A stretch of DNA of 64,000 bases. Origin: an uncultured Alphaproteobacteria bacterium. Its GTDB lineage: Bacteria; Pseudomonadota; Alphaproteobacteria; SP197. The position numbers and the translations under genes were made by a program. Under the pieces are notes generated by a model. That model ran no database searches. It had not been told where the DNA came from and worked only from the letters and a program-made list of their open reading frames with translations. Shown here in pieces: positions 50,677 through 59,459 of the stretch. The stretch is taken from the NCBI GenBank assembly GCA_943787175.1, contig CALSLK010000014.1, positions 80,131-144,130 of the forward strand, read 5' to 3'. Position 1 is the stretch's first letter, and each line of letters opens with the position of its first letter.

Positions 50677-51582
50677 TCATGAGCCTTCCACCTTTTCAAA
50701 GGCATCGAACTCTTCGAAATCATCGTACGCATCGAATTCGTCAAAGCCTTCCAGGTCATCATCGGAATTTTTCATGTCATCGATGTCGGCGGGGTCATCG
50801 GTCAGAAGCTCGTTGGCCGGCGCAAGCCGGGGAACAAGGTTGTGTTCGGCCAGCAGATTGAACGCATCTTCGTACCATGTGCTGCCAGGGAAATTGTATC
50901 CCAGCACGGCGGCGGCGTTCTGTGCTTCGCCGACGACACCCAGTGCCATATAGGATTCAACCAGACGCAGAAGCGCTTCAGGCACGTGACTTGTCGTCTG
51001 ATAACCAATGATGACGCTCCGGAACCGGTTGATCGCCCCGACATATTCCTCACGCTGCTGATACCAACGGCCGATATCCATTTCCTTGCCGGCCAGGTGG
51101 TCTTCCGTCAGCTCCAGCTTCAACTGAGCGTCACGGCCATACTCCGAGTCAGGGAACAGGCGCAGCACTTCGCGGAAGGCATCCTGGGCGAGCTGGCTCA
51201 TGCGCTGATCGCGCTTCACGTCCGAAATGCGCTCGTAATAGGACTGGCCGATCAGATAGTAGGCATACGGCACATCCTTGTTGCCGGGATGGAGCTGAAT
51301 GAAGCGATCAGCGGCAAAGATAGCCTCGTCATAGTCGCCGTTCTCGTAATAGGCGAACGCTGCCATGACTTGCGCCCGGGTCGACCATTGTGAATAGGGG
51401 TGCTGCCGCTCGACCTCATCAAACTGGCGCGCGGCCGAGCCATAGTCACCTGCCAGCAGCAGATCGACGGCTTCGTTGTAGATATCCTCGACCGGGCGTT
51501 CGACATAGGGCTCCGGATCAGACGCGCAGGCGACCAGAAACAGGCTCAAGACAGCCAAAAATGCCCAACGCGTACGCTTCAT
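50677..51582 (-). CDS. bamD: Outer membrane assembly lipoprotein BamD, with acidic C-terminal tail
   Basis: Essential lipoprotein of the BAM complex, which inserts outer membrane beta-barrels. 301 residues; the start ATG 51582 has GAGGA upstream and opens a lipoprotein signal (MKRTRWAFLAVLSLFLVAC, lipid-modified Cys at 19). TPR repeats fill about 35-255 (AVDLLLAGDYGSAARQFDEV, YPYAYYLIGQSYYERI-like block, FREVLRLFPDSEYGRDA, GRWYQQREEYVGAINRF). The last 40 or so residues are strongly acidic and aromatic (EGFDEFDAYDDFEEFDAFEK), an addition not part of the usual BamD fold. Confidence 0.94.
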   Translation of the reverse strand: MKRTRWAFLAVLSLFLVACASDPEPYVERPVEDIYNEAVDLLLAGDYGSAARQFDEVERQHPYSQWSTRAQVMAAFAYYENGDYDEAIFAADRFIQLHPGNKDVPYAYYLIGQSYYERISDVKRDQRMSQLAQDAFREVLRLFPDSEYGRDAQLKLELTEDHLAGKEMDIGRWYQQREEYVGAINRFRSVIIGYQTTSHVPEALLRLVESYMALGVVGEAQNAAAVLGYNFPGSTWYEDAFNLLAEHNLVPRLAPANELLTDDPADIDDMKNSDDDLEGFDEFDAYDDFEEFDAFEKVEGS

Positions 51583-51657
51583 GCGATCCTCATGCTTGCC
51601 TTCTGTTTCGCGATTCGGCGCAACGATAGAGCAAATCACGCCCACCCTGAACCGCAA

Positions 51658-52317
51658 TCAGCCAAGTACATCGATCAGGGCGGGAAGGTCGAGCATTCTG
51701 TCGAAGATTCTGTGTGTTCCGGCCTGATTCAGGCGGTCGCCGTGGCCGGGCGGGCAATGTGCGCCGCCGTGAAATCCCAGAACCGTCATCCCCGCAGCCA
51801 CACCAGCTGCGACACCGGCCAGACTGTCTTCGATTACCAGGCAACGATCAGGTGTGGCCCCCATGCGGGAAGCCGCATGCAGGAAAAGATCAGGCGCCGG
51901 TTTGGCGTTCTCGACATGATCAGCACTGTAGATATGCGGAGCAAAGCGGCCATGCAGGCCAACCAGTCCCAGGGAATGGTCCAGCCGTGCAACATCACTG
52001 CTCGAGGCCACACAGAACGGGAGCACCAGCCCATCCAGCACCTGTTCGATACCATCGACAGCCACCAGTTCCTGTTCGAACCGTTCCCTGTTGCAGCGCT
52101 TGAGGTGATCAACAAACCCGTCAGGCAACGGCTTGCCGTGATCGGCCTCGATGGTTGCAAGCATGGAACGCAGGGACTTGCCCAGAAACTGCTCGCAAAC
52201 CTCTTGGGTCGTATAGGGAAAGCCTGCCTTGGTAAGTTCGATCGCATCGGTGCTGCAGGAAAGGATCTCGCTTTCCAGCAAGACACCATCGCAATCGAAA
52301 ATAATGAGGTCAAACAC
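51658..52317 (-). CDS. HAD-superfamily hydrolase (beta-phosphoglucomutase-like subgroup)
   Basis: 219 residues: motif I FDCDGVLLESE (about 8-18), helical cap domain (FLGKSLRSMLATIEADH), motif II CVASSSD, Lys of motif III in ENAKPAPDLF, motif IV VIEDSLAGVAAGVAAG. This is the layout of phosphatases and phosphomutases of the Gph/YieH/PgmB group; the substrate cannot be told. Lies between lpxC (32 bases upstream) and bamD (75 bases downstream), all on the same strand, interrupting the usual lpxC-bamD neighbourhood. Confidence 0.87.
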   Translation of the reverse strand: MFDLIIFDCDGVLLESEILSCSTDAIELTKAGFPYTTQEVCEQFLGKSLRSMLATIEADHGKPLPDGFVDHLKRCNRERFEQELVAVDGIEQVLDGLVLPFCVASSSDVARLDHSLGLVGLHGRFAPHIYSADHVENAKPAPDLFLHAASRMGATPDRCLVIEDSLAGVAAGVAAGMTVLGFHGGAHCPPGHGDRLNQAGTHRIFDRMLDLPALIDVLG

Positions 52318-52349
52318 CCGTCAGAACAGATTTCTTATGGATGTGGAAT

Positions 52350-53240
52350 TCAGGCCGTAGCCGCAAGCCGCTCGGCCTCGGCACCAGCCGTTACCCAGCA
52401 CCATGCATTCTCATTGGCAAACAGTGCCGCCAGCAGCTTGTTGTTGAGCGCGTGGCCCGAGCAATAGCCATCAAAGGCACCCAGGATCGGTGCACCGGCA
52501 AGGGCAAGATCGCCAACGGCATCAAGAACCTTGTGGCGTGCAAATTCGTTGTCATAGCGCAGGCCGCCTTCGTTCAGCACCTTGTCACCGCTCACGACAA
52601 CAGCGTTGTCGAGCGATCCACCAAGCGCCAGGCCATTGGCACGCAAGGTATCAACGTCTTCCATCAGGCCAAAGGTGCGGGCACGGGCAACATCGTTTTT
52701 GAAACCATCGTTATCGAGATCAAGCGAGGCGTTCTGGCGGGCGATGCGCGCATTGTCATAAACGATCTCACAATGGAAGCTGCGGCAATTAGCCGGCGAC
52801 AACCGTGCCGTCTTGTCACCGTCTTCAACCTTGACGTCCTGGAGCACGCGCAAATAGCGGCGCGGTGCATCAAGAACGTCAACACCAGCGCAATCGATCA
52901 GAAACACGAAGGCTTCCGAGCTTCCATCCATGATCGGAATCTCAGGTCCGCCGACTTCGATCAGCGCGTTATCAATGCCGCAACCAGCCAGCGCGGCCAT
53001 GACATGTTCGACCGTTGAAAGCGTTGCGCCCGATGCATTGCGCAGGGTCGTGCAAAGAAAGGTATCGGAAACCAGATCGAAGCGCGCCGGGAAGTGGCGC
53101 GCACCATTGACCAGATCGGTACGCTCGAACACGATACCCGTGCCGGCTTCAGCGGGCTTCATGGTCATGACGGACTTTTCGCCCGAATGAAGGCCAATGC
53201 CGGTGCAGGAAATCGGTGACTTGAGAGTGGTCTGATACAC
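52350..53240 (-). CDS. lpxC: UDP-3-O-acyl-N-acetylglucosamine deacetylase
   Basis: Zinc enzyme for the first committed step of lipid A synthesis, so the organism makes LPS. 296 residues: TGIGLHSGEKSVMTMKPA, the zinc motif TVEHVMAALAGCGIDNA (His near 80), FDLVSDTF, HKVLDAVGDLALAGAPI (His, Asp) and GHALNNKLLAALF (His). Intact. Directly follows the 326-base gap downstream of ftsZ, the common alphaproteobacterial order ftsZ-lpxC-bamD. Confidence 0.97.
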   Translation of the reverse strand: MYQTTLKSPISCTGIGLHSGEKSVMTMKPAEAGTGIVFERTDLVNGARHFPARFDLVSDTFLCTTLRNASGATLSTVEHVMAALAGCGIDNALIEVGGPEIPIMDGSSEAFVFLIDCAGVDVLDAPRRYLRVLQDVKVEDGDKTARLSPANCRSFHCEIVYDNARIARQNASLDLDNDGFKNDVARARTFGLMEDVDTLRANGLALGGSLDNAVVVSGDKVLNEGGLRYDNEFARHKVLDAVGDLALAGAPILGAFDGYCSGHALNNKLLAALFANENAWCWVTAGAEAERLAATA

Positions 53241-53566
53241 GACGGTCTAGTGCCCCGTTTGTTGTTTGGGCTTGGCGGCCTGAAAAAGCGACCGCATTGC
53301 TTGTTTCACGTTGGGCAACTCAGATCCCGATGGGGGTGAATGCCTCAGGCGAGTGTCTAACAACCACGCCCAAGGCACTCAAGTCACTCTTTGTTACAGG
53401 ATATTTCAGGGTAAAAACCCTTAACTATCATATATTTACGTTGCTTCTCACTGGCATTTGAAACACGCCCGTTTCGCCAGAAAAAAGCCATCCGGCATAT
53501 TATCGGATCCAGAGTGCGGTCATGGCAGGATCACGCTTGGCAATCCCACCATGACCTGGAGTCACT
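53241..53566. other. Intergenic region between ftsZ and lpxC
   Basis: 326 bases, no gene. The right end holds the ftsZ hairpin (53518-53556). The middle (53380-53450) is clearly AT-richer than its surroundings and should contain the lpxC promoter on the minus strand. It includes AGGGTAAAAACCCT, a small palindrome, but no convincing -35/-10 pair was chosen. Confidence 0.5.
53518..53556 (-). terminator. Hairpin terminator candidate after ftsZ
   Basis: GGTCATGGCAGGAT at 53518 pairs with AATCCCACCATGACC ending at 53556; about 14 pairs with two G-U or mismatched positions. It starts 11 bases beyond the ftsZ stop on the minus strand. There is no T-run, so it may act as an RNA end or pause site. 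Confidence 0.5.
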
Positions 53567-55435
53567 CTAGTTCTTGTGCCGCCGCAGGAAGGCCGGAATG
53601 TCGAGCACATCGTCATCGACACTCGAGACTTCCATGGGTGCCATCGCCTGCGGTGCAGGTGCAGGTGTCGGCGCGGGCCGCGGAGAAGGTGCCGGTTCGG
53701 GCGCCGGAGCAACGGCTTCAACCTGCGCAACAGGCTTGGCCTCTACCACTGGCTCAGGGGCTGCCTGAACTGGCGCAGGAGCGGCCTGAACCGGTGCAGG
53801 AGCAGCCTGAACTGGCTCAGGTTGCGGTGCCGGCTCTGCTACTGCCACAGGTGCGGGCTGCGGTGCAGGAGCAGGAGCAGGAGCAGGAGCAGTTTCAACT
53901 CTGGCTTCCAAAGGAGCCGGAGCCGGCGCGGGTGTCGTCTCCGCGTTCTCGATTGCCGGTTCGTGACGCTCGGCTTCCTTGTGTGCCCGTCCGGTTCCCG
54001 TCATGCGCTCGAAGAGTGAGGGCTTGCGGGCTTCCTTACCACCGTTGTTGGCCAGAGCTGCAGTCCCGAACGGGCCGGGTTGGCCAGCAGGCTCAGCCGG
54101 ACGCTTGGGTGCCTGGACCGGCGCAGGTGCGATGAAGGCATCGTTGCGTGCCGGTTCGCTCTGGGCAGGAGCAGTAGCCTCAGCAGGTTTTGCTTCTGCA
54201 CGTCCCAGGAACGAGAACGAACGTGCGGCCGCCTGTTCAGCAGCCGGAGCTGCCTGCGAGGGAATGGCAACCGGTTCGGGTGCCAGATTTTCGGCCACTT
54301 CGATCGAAGCCTCCAGCTCGGCCTGCGGCTGGGCTGAAGTATCGAGCGCCAGTGCATGCTGACCTGCGCGGGCCATAATCGGCATGCCCACAGGCGCTGC
54401 GCTTTTCACCGACTGACCACCTTCAATGGCGGTCAGCGAAGGGCGGGTCGGGACACCGGCCAGCATACCTTCGGCTTCAATGCCGGTCGCAACCAGCGAG
54501 ACGCGCATGCTGCCTTCCATGGCTTCGTCGAACGCGGCACCAAAGATGATGTTGGCGTCGGTATCGACTTCATCACGGATCCGGTTGGCCGCTTCATCAA
54601 CCTCGAAGAGCGTCATGTCACTGCCGCCGGTGATGTTGATGAGCACGCCACGGGCGCCCTTCATCGAGACCTCATCGAGCAACGGATTGGCAATTGCAGC
54701 TTCGGCTGCGTCCATGGCACGACGTTCGCCGGCAGCTTCGCCGGTGCCCATCATGGCCTTGCCCATCTCACTCATGACCGTGCGCACATCGGCAAAGTCG
54801 AGGTTGATCAGGCCCGGCTGTACCATCAGGTCCGTGACACCACGCACACCGGCGTGAAGCACGTCATCAGCCATCTTGAAAGCGTCCGCAAAGGTCGTTT
54901 TCTCATTGGCAATACGGAACAGGTTCTGGTTGGGAATGATGATCAGCGTATCAACATACTGCTGAAGTTCCTGCATACCCTCTTCGGCCAGACGCATACG
55001 CTGCTGACCTTCAAAGTGGAACGGCTTGGTCACGACACCAACCGTCAGCATGCCCTGCTCACGTGCAGCGCGTGCCACCACGGGTGTGGCGCCAGTACCG
55101 GTGCCACCGCCCATGCCGGCAGTGATGAAGACCATGTGCGAGCCGATCAGCTGCTCCATGATCTCTTCCATCGCCTCTTCAGCAGCGGCCTTGCCGATAT
55201 CGGGACGCGATCCCGCACCCAGACCCTGGGTGATCGACGTGCCAAGCTGAATCTGGCGTTCCGATTCAGACTGATTCAGCGCCTGGGCATCGGTGTTGGC
55301 GACGACAAAGTCGACACCAGCCAACCCGGACTGGATCATGTTGTTGACCGCGTTGCCGCCGGCGCCACCGACACCGACAACAGTAATACGTGGCTTCAGG
55401 CATTGGGTTTCGGGCAACCCGAGATTGATTGTCAT
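53567..55435 (-). CDS. ftsZ: Cell division protein FtsZ with long Ala/Pro linker
   Basis: Tubulin-like GTPase that forms the division ring. 622 residues. The GTPase core is canonical: [21 protein letters not shown] loop GGGTGTG at about 109-115, [13 protein letters not shown] [11 protein letters not shown] and [15 protein letters not shown] [11 protein letters not shown]. From about residue 320 a roughly 285-residue linker rich in Ala, Pro, Val and Glu follows, with [18 protein letters not shown] repeats. It ends in the conserved C-terminal peptide [12 protein letters not shown] that binds FtsA. A ribosome site GGAGG lies nine bases from the ATG. The linker is much longer than in E. coli but long linkers are usual in alphaproteobacteria. 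Confidence 0.97.
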   Translation of the reverse strand: MTINLGLPETQCLKPRITVVGVGGAGGNAVNNMIQSGLAGVDFVVANTDAQALNQSESERQIQLGTSITQGLGAGSRPDIGKAAAEEAMEEIMEQLIGSHMVFITAGMGGGTGTGATPVVARAAREQGMLTVGVVTKPFHFEGQQRMRLAEEGMQELQQYVDTLIIIPNQNLFRIANEKTTFADAFKMADDVLHAGVRGVTDLMVQPGLINLDFADVRTVMSEMGKAMMGTGEAAGERRAMDAAEAAIANPLLDEVSMKGARGVLINITGGSDMTLFEVDEAANRIRDEVDTDANIIFGAAFDEAMEGSMRVSLVATGIEAEGMLAGVPTRPSLTAIEGGQSVKSAAPVGMPIMARAGQHALALDTSAQPQAELEASIEVAENLAPEPVAIPSQAAPAAEQAAARSFSFLGRAEAKPAEATAPAQSEPARNDAFIAPAPVQAPKRPAEPAGQPGPFGTAALANNGGKEARKPSLFERMTGTGRAHKEAERHEPAIENAETTPAPAPAPLEARVETAPAPAPAPAPQPAPVAVAEPAPQPEPVQAAPAPVQAAPAPVQAAPEPVVEAKPVAQVEAVAPAPEPAPSPRPAPTPAPAPQAMAPMEVSSVDDDVLDIPAFLRRHKN

Positions 55436-55472
55436 GGCTTTAAGCCTCCTGCACTAGAGTGACGCCCACGTT

Positions 55473-55491
55473 CCGACGGCCCGCCCGTCGG
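55473..55491. other. Perfect hairpin in the ftsA-ftsZ intergenic region
   Basis: CCGACGG-CCCGC-CCGTCGG: seven-base GC-rich stem, five-base loop, about 40 bases upstream of the ftsZ start on the minus strand. It could modulate ftsZ mRNA processing or translation, or weaken read-through from ftsA. No experimental basis. Confidence 0.45.
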
Positions 55492-55527
55492 CACCTTGAG
55501 CCACCCGCCGGGCGTGGCGGGGGTTCA

Positions 55528-56775
55528 TTAAAAACTCTCCTTGAACCACTGGCCCAGACGCCCGAAACGGCTCAGGAAGCCGCCGGTGTCGTGCCAGTCG
55601 TTGAAATCCATTTCGATCGTGTCGCGGTTTTTCGCGCCATGACGAAGCAGACCTGCGCACGTCGTGAAGGCCGGACCGGACGTTGCTTGGGCCATGCCCT
55701 TGAGCCAGATCGGATGACCCACGCGCACCTGCTTGCCCAGCATGTGACCGGCCAGGTCGCCAACACCATGGAGCTGTGAAGCGCCACCGGTCAGAACCAG
55801 ACGGCGTCCACCCATGTTCTCCAGCCCAGCCGCGGCAAGCTGGTTCTTGATCATCTCGAGGGTTTCCTCGATGCGCGGCCGGATGATGCTGGTCAGCATG
55901 GAACGCGGCACCTGCTGGTTGCTGTGCTCGTTCTCACCGATGATCGGTACATCGACCATGTCGCGGTCGTCATCGAAACAACCCATGGCACTGCCATAAA
56001 GCGTCTTCATGCGTTCGGCCTTTTCGGCCGGCGTCGAAAGCACACGTGCAATGTCGTTGGTGACATGCTGGCCACCGACCGGAACGGCATCGACGTGAAT
56101 ACAGTCGCCGTCAAAGAAGACCGCAACACTTGTCGTGCCGCCGCCCATATCGATGACGGTGACGCCCAGATCCATCTCGTCCTTCACCAGCGCAGCCAGC
56201 GCCGAGGCAAAGGGTGTGGAGGCGCGCCCGGCAATATCGAGGTGGCAGCGTGAGACACAGGTTTCCAGATTGGCCAGCGGGCCATCGGCAACCGTGACCA
56301 GGTGCACATTCACGCCCAGCTTCTCACCAATCATGCCGCGGGGATCGCGAATGCCGCGGTTGCCATCGATGCTGTAGCCCACCGGCATGGCGTGCAGCAC
56401 GGCACGGTCGGTCGTATCAATGGCATTGCGGCTTTGCAGCATGACCCGGCGCAGGTCGGCATCCCCCACTTCATGCCCGGCAATGGTGACATCAACCGCA
56501 ACGGAAGATGAGCGGGGCTTTCCGCCGGAAACATTGATCCAGGCATGGCGCAAGGTTTCGCCGGCCATTTCCTCGGCCGCATGCACTGCTGCTGAAATCG
56601 ACTGCTCGGCGGCGTCCATATTGACGATGGTTCCAGCCTGAATGCCGCGCGAGGCCTGGCAGCCAATGCCTACGACGCGCAAGCCACCATTGTCATCGGC
56701 ACGTGCGACAAAACACACGACCTTGGTGCTGCCGATATCAACGGCTGCGATCAATCCTGAACGGGGCGCACTCAT
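55528..56775 (-). CDS. ftsA: Cell division protein FtsA
   Basis: Actin-like protein that tethers FtsZ to the membrane and recruits later division proteins. 415 residues: phosphate 1 IAAVDIGSTKVVCFVARAD (about 9-27), SHC/1C domain (about 90-170), phosphate 2 VIDMGGGTTSVAVFF, adenosine motif LVLTGGASQLHGV, and a C-terminal amphipathic helix (FLSRFGRLGQWFKES). Its start overlaps the ftsQ stop by four bases. Intact, normal length. Confidence 0.97.
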   Translation of the reverse strand: MSAPRSGLIAAVDIGSTKVVCFVARADDNGGLRVVGIGCQASRGIQAGTIVNMDAAEQSISAAVHAAEEMAGETLRHAWINVSGGKPRSSSVAVDVTIAGHEVGDADLRRVMLQSRNAIDTTDRAVLHAMPVGYSIDGNRGIRDPRGMIGEKLGVNVHLVTVADGPLANLETCVSRCHLDIAGRASTPFASALAALVKDEMDLGVTVIDMGGGTTSVAVFFDGDCIHVDAVPVGGQHVTNDIARVLSTPAEKAERMKTLYGSAMGCFDDDRDMVDVPIIGENEHSNQQVPRSMLTSIIRPRIEETLEMIKNQLAAAGLENMGGRRLVLTGGASQLHGVGDLAGHMLGKQVRVGHPIWLKGMAQATSGPAFTTCAGLLRHGAKNRDTIEMDFNDWHDTGGFLSRFGRLGQWFKESF

Positions 56776-57620
56776 GTGTCCTCCCCCGCAATGGCTTCCA
56801 GTTCCATGCGCGCGCGCGCATCTGGCGTCAGGCGCAGAACCAGGCGGTCGGGAAAGCGCAAATCGACGGCCTGCACGTCACGCGCCAGAAGCTGTTCGGT
56901 CCGGTCGAGATCGGCCAGCGCGACCCATGCCGAATCAAGATCAAGTTCGGGAAGCTGAATATCGATGCCGTCGTCCAGGCGCAGGTTCCAGCGGCGTTCA
57001 CCCACACGGATGGCTGCAGCCACACGCTGCGCAAGATCGGGCACACCTTCCATCACCGACAGAAGCTCTGCTGCATGACCCGGCGCATCAGGTCCCACGA
57101 CCAGCATCAGTTCGGCAAAGTCGGTAGGCTTGGCACCATCAATGATGTTGCCCTGAGCATCGACCACGGTCACCGCGCCCTCGTTCTGCCAAAGCGCCAG
57201 AGGGCGACGTTCCACCAGGGTGACAACCAGGGTATCAGGCAGGCGTTTTTCGATCGCGACGTCGCGCACCCAGGCAAGCGAGTCAATGCGCGCCCGTGCG
57301 GTTTCAATATCGATCGTCAGCATCGGTTGGCCCAGATCAATGCCAAGTGCATCCACCAGGGACTGACGGTCCGTACGATCCCGACCAGTGACCAGAACCT
57401 GCTCAACGGAAAGCCCGGCATCAGCCGAAAGGGCGACCGCTTCGTTGCGCAGGGTCTGCCAGTTCTGTTCCGCGGAACCACTGACCACGGCAAAGGTCAT
57501 CAAACCGGTTGCCAGCAGAACGGGGATGCCAAGGGGCAGACAACGCATCACCACGGCGCGCCAAACAGGCATGGGCTGGCGTTCGCGTTTGGGTTTCAGG
57601 AAGGGGATCAGGCGTCGCAT
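56772..57620 (-). CDS. ftsQ: Cell division protein FtsQ
   Basis: Bitopic divisome protein that links early and late division proteins. 282 residues from ATG 57620, chosen because GGAGG lies just upstream and the sequence before it is only read-through of ddlB. Basic cytoplasmic segment (about 1-30), one membrane helix (about 33-52), POTRA domain (about 66-140, VEQVLVTGRDRTDRQSLVDAL) and the beta domain (WVRDVAIEKRLPDTLVVTLV, ERRPLALWQNEGAVTVVDAQG). Starts inside the last codons of ddlB. Confidence 0.95.
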   Translation of the reverse strand: MRRLIPFLKPKRERQPMPVWRAVVMRCLPLGIPVLLATGLMTFAVVSGSAEQNWQTLRNEAVALSADAGLSVEQVLVTGRDRTDRQSLVDALGIDLGQPMLTIDIETARARIDSLAWVRDVAIEKRLPDTLVVTLVERRPLALWQNEGAVTVVDAQGNIIDGAKPTDFAELMLVVGPDAPGHAAELLSVMEGVPDLAQRVAAAIRVGERRWNLRLDDGIDIQLPELDLDSAWVALADLDRTEQLLARDVQAVDLRFPDRLVLRLTPDARARMELEAIAGEDT

Positions 57621-58531
57621 CGTGCCTCCTCCACCATCCATGCAACCAGCTTGCCGAACGGGTAGCCGACATGGGCGGCCTGCTCGGGCACCAGGGACAT
57701 CGGGGTCATGCCGGGCTGGGTATTGATCTCCAGCATGTAGAGAAGACCGGGCTCGCCCTGCGTATCGTCATAGCGGAAATCGGCGCGCGTGACGCCACGG
57801 CATCCCAGGGCATCATGGGCGCGCAACGCCATTTGCTGTGCTTCTTCATAGATTCCAGCATCTATCGGCGCCGGGATGACATGCTGTGATCCACCCTCGG
57901 TGTACTTGTTGCTGTAATCGTAGAAACCATCCGGTGTGTGGATTTCGGTCACGGCCAGCGGCCTGCCGCCCATCACGCCAATCGAGAGTTCACGACCGGC
58001 AATGTAGGTTTCCACCAGCACATCGTCGCCATATTGAAAGTCTTCTTCGATAAGGCGGTCATCGTTGTCGTTCTTGCCGACAATGCGCACACCAACGCTT
58101 GAACCCTCGCTATTGGGCTTCACCACAAAGGGGCGTTCGACCGGCGAAGGCTGGCCCGCCTGATCACGGTGCGCAATCTCGCCCTGCGGACACCGAATGC
58201 CGACGCCAGAAAAGAGGTGCTTGGCCGCATCCTTGTTCATGGCCAGTGCCGAAGCCATGGGCCCGGAATGCGTATAGGGCAGACCCATGATCTCGAGCAG
58301 GCCCTGGATGCAACCATCCTCGCCATAGCGGCCGTGGAGCGCGTTGAAAATCACGTCCGGGCGCTCAGGCAGACCATCAAGCACCTGGGCAATATCGCGA
58401 CCGACATCGATCCGCGTGACCCGATAGCCCTCGGTTTCCAGCGCGTCGGCGCATTCGCGCCCACTCACCAGCGAGACATCACGTTCGGAGTTCCAGCCAC
58501 CCATCAGGACTGCGACATGTTTTGCCGTCAT
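57608..58531 (-). CDS. ddlB: D-alanine-D-alanine ligase
   Basis: ATP-grasp enzyme that makes the D-Ala-D-Ala dipeptide for peptidoglycan. 307 residues from ATG 58531 ([20 protein letters not shown]). Other landmarks are FNALHGRYGEDGCIQGLLE, GPMASALAMNKDAAK, FVVKPNSEGSSVGV, ELSIGVMGGRPLAVTEI, YSNKYTEGGSQHVIPA, CRGVTRADFRYD and LEINTQPGMTPMSLVPEQA. Start overlaps the murB stop by four bases, stop overlaps ftsQ by 13. Confidence 0.97.
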   Translation of the reverse strand: MTAKHVAVLMGGWNSERDVSLVSGRECADALETEGYRVTRIDVGRDIAQVLDGLPERPDVIFNALHGRYGEDGCIQGLLEIMGLPYTHSGPMASALAMNKDAAKHLFSGVGIRCPQGEIAHRDQAGQPSPVERPFVVKPNSEGSSVGVRIVGKNDNDDRLIEEDFQYGDDVLVETYIAGRELSIGVMGGRPLAVTEIHTPDGFYDYSNKYTEGGSQHVIPAPIDAGIYEEAQQMALRAHDALGCRGVTRADFRYDDTQGEPGLLYMLEINTQPGMTPMSLVPEQAAHVGYPFGKLVAWMVEEARCDA

Positions 58532-59459
58532 GGCGCGCCCCTGCCTGCTGGCTGGCGGCCGATGCGGCGAATTTCCCACTCGAGGCGCACGCCCTGGCTT
58601 TCAAAGACACGACGACGGACGTCCTCGCCCAATTCCTCGAGCTCGGTAGCAGACGCGTTGCCCGTGTTGATCAGGAAGTTGCAGTGCTGTTCCGATACCA
58701 TGGCATCGCCACGGCGCAGGCCGCGGCATCCCGCACGGTCGATCAATTCCCAGGCCTTCTGACCCGGCGGGTTGCGGAACGTGCTGCCGCCGGTGCGTTC
58801 ACGGGTCGGCTGACTCTGCGTCCGGTTCGACTGGATTTCTTCCATGCGGGCCGTGATGGCATCAGCATTGCCAAATCCACCACGCAGAACACATTGCGTG
58901 AAAATCCAACCTTCCGGCACGCTGCAATGGCGATAGCTGTGGCCCAGATGGTCGGGTCCAAGCGTGTGCACCGCACCACGCGGATCAACGGCACGGGCAG
59001 AAACCACGGCATCACCGGTTTCCTGGCCATAAGCCCCGGCATTCATGCGCACCGCACCACCGATGGTGCCGGGTACGCCGACGAGGTATTCCAGCCCGGC
59101 AAGGCCAGCCTGGGCCGCAGCCCTGGCAACCTGCAGGTCAAGTGCCCCGGCACCGGCATGGACTTCGTTGCCTTCTACCGAGATTGCGGCAAACCCTTGC
59201 CCAGGCGGATCGTGACACCAGGGATGCCACCGTCGCGCACCAGCAGGTTTGAACCCACGCCGATCACCGCGACCGGAAGGTCGACAGGCCGTTGCATCAT
59301 GAATGCGGCAAGGTCGGCCTCATCGGCCGGACGGAACAGGATCTCCGCACGTCCACCAGCCCGGAACCAGGTCGTTTTCGCCAGGTCCGCATCAAAACGA
59401 TAGCTACCGCGCACCACGGGAAGGCCGGCCATGGGATCACTCTCCAGTGCTGCCATCAC
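58528..59459 (-). CDS. murB: UDP-N-acetylenolpyruvoylglucosamine reductase, one frameshift
   Basis: FAD/NADPH enzyme that completes UDP-MurNAc. The N-terminal frame reads [20 protein letters not shown] and [14 protein letters not shown]. After a one-base loss at about 59193 (a TTT run read as TT) the frame continues [54 protein letters not shown] and [19 protein letters not shown]. Repaired length 933 nt, 310 codons plus stop, normal for the type I enzyme. The usual GSVFKNP motif with catalytic Ser appears as GSTFRNP. Overlaps ddlB and murC by four bases each. Confidence 0.93.

Noticed and set aside
54356..55462. 368-codon plus-strand frame opposite ftsZ
   Set aside because: Antisense shadow of the conserved FtsZ core.
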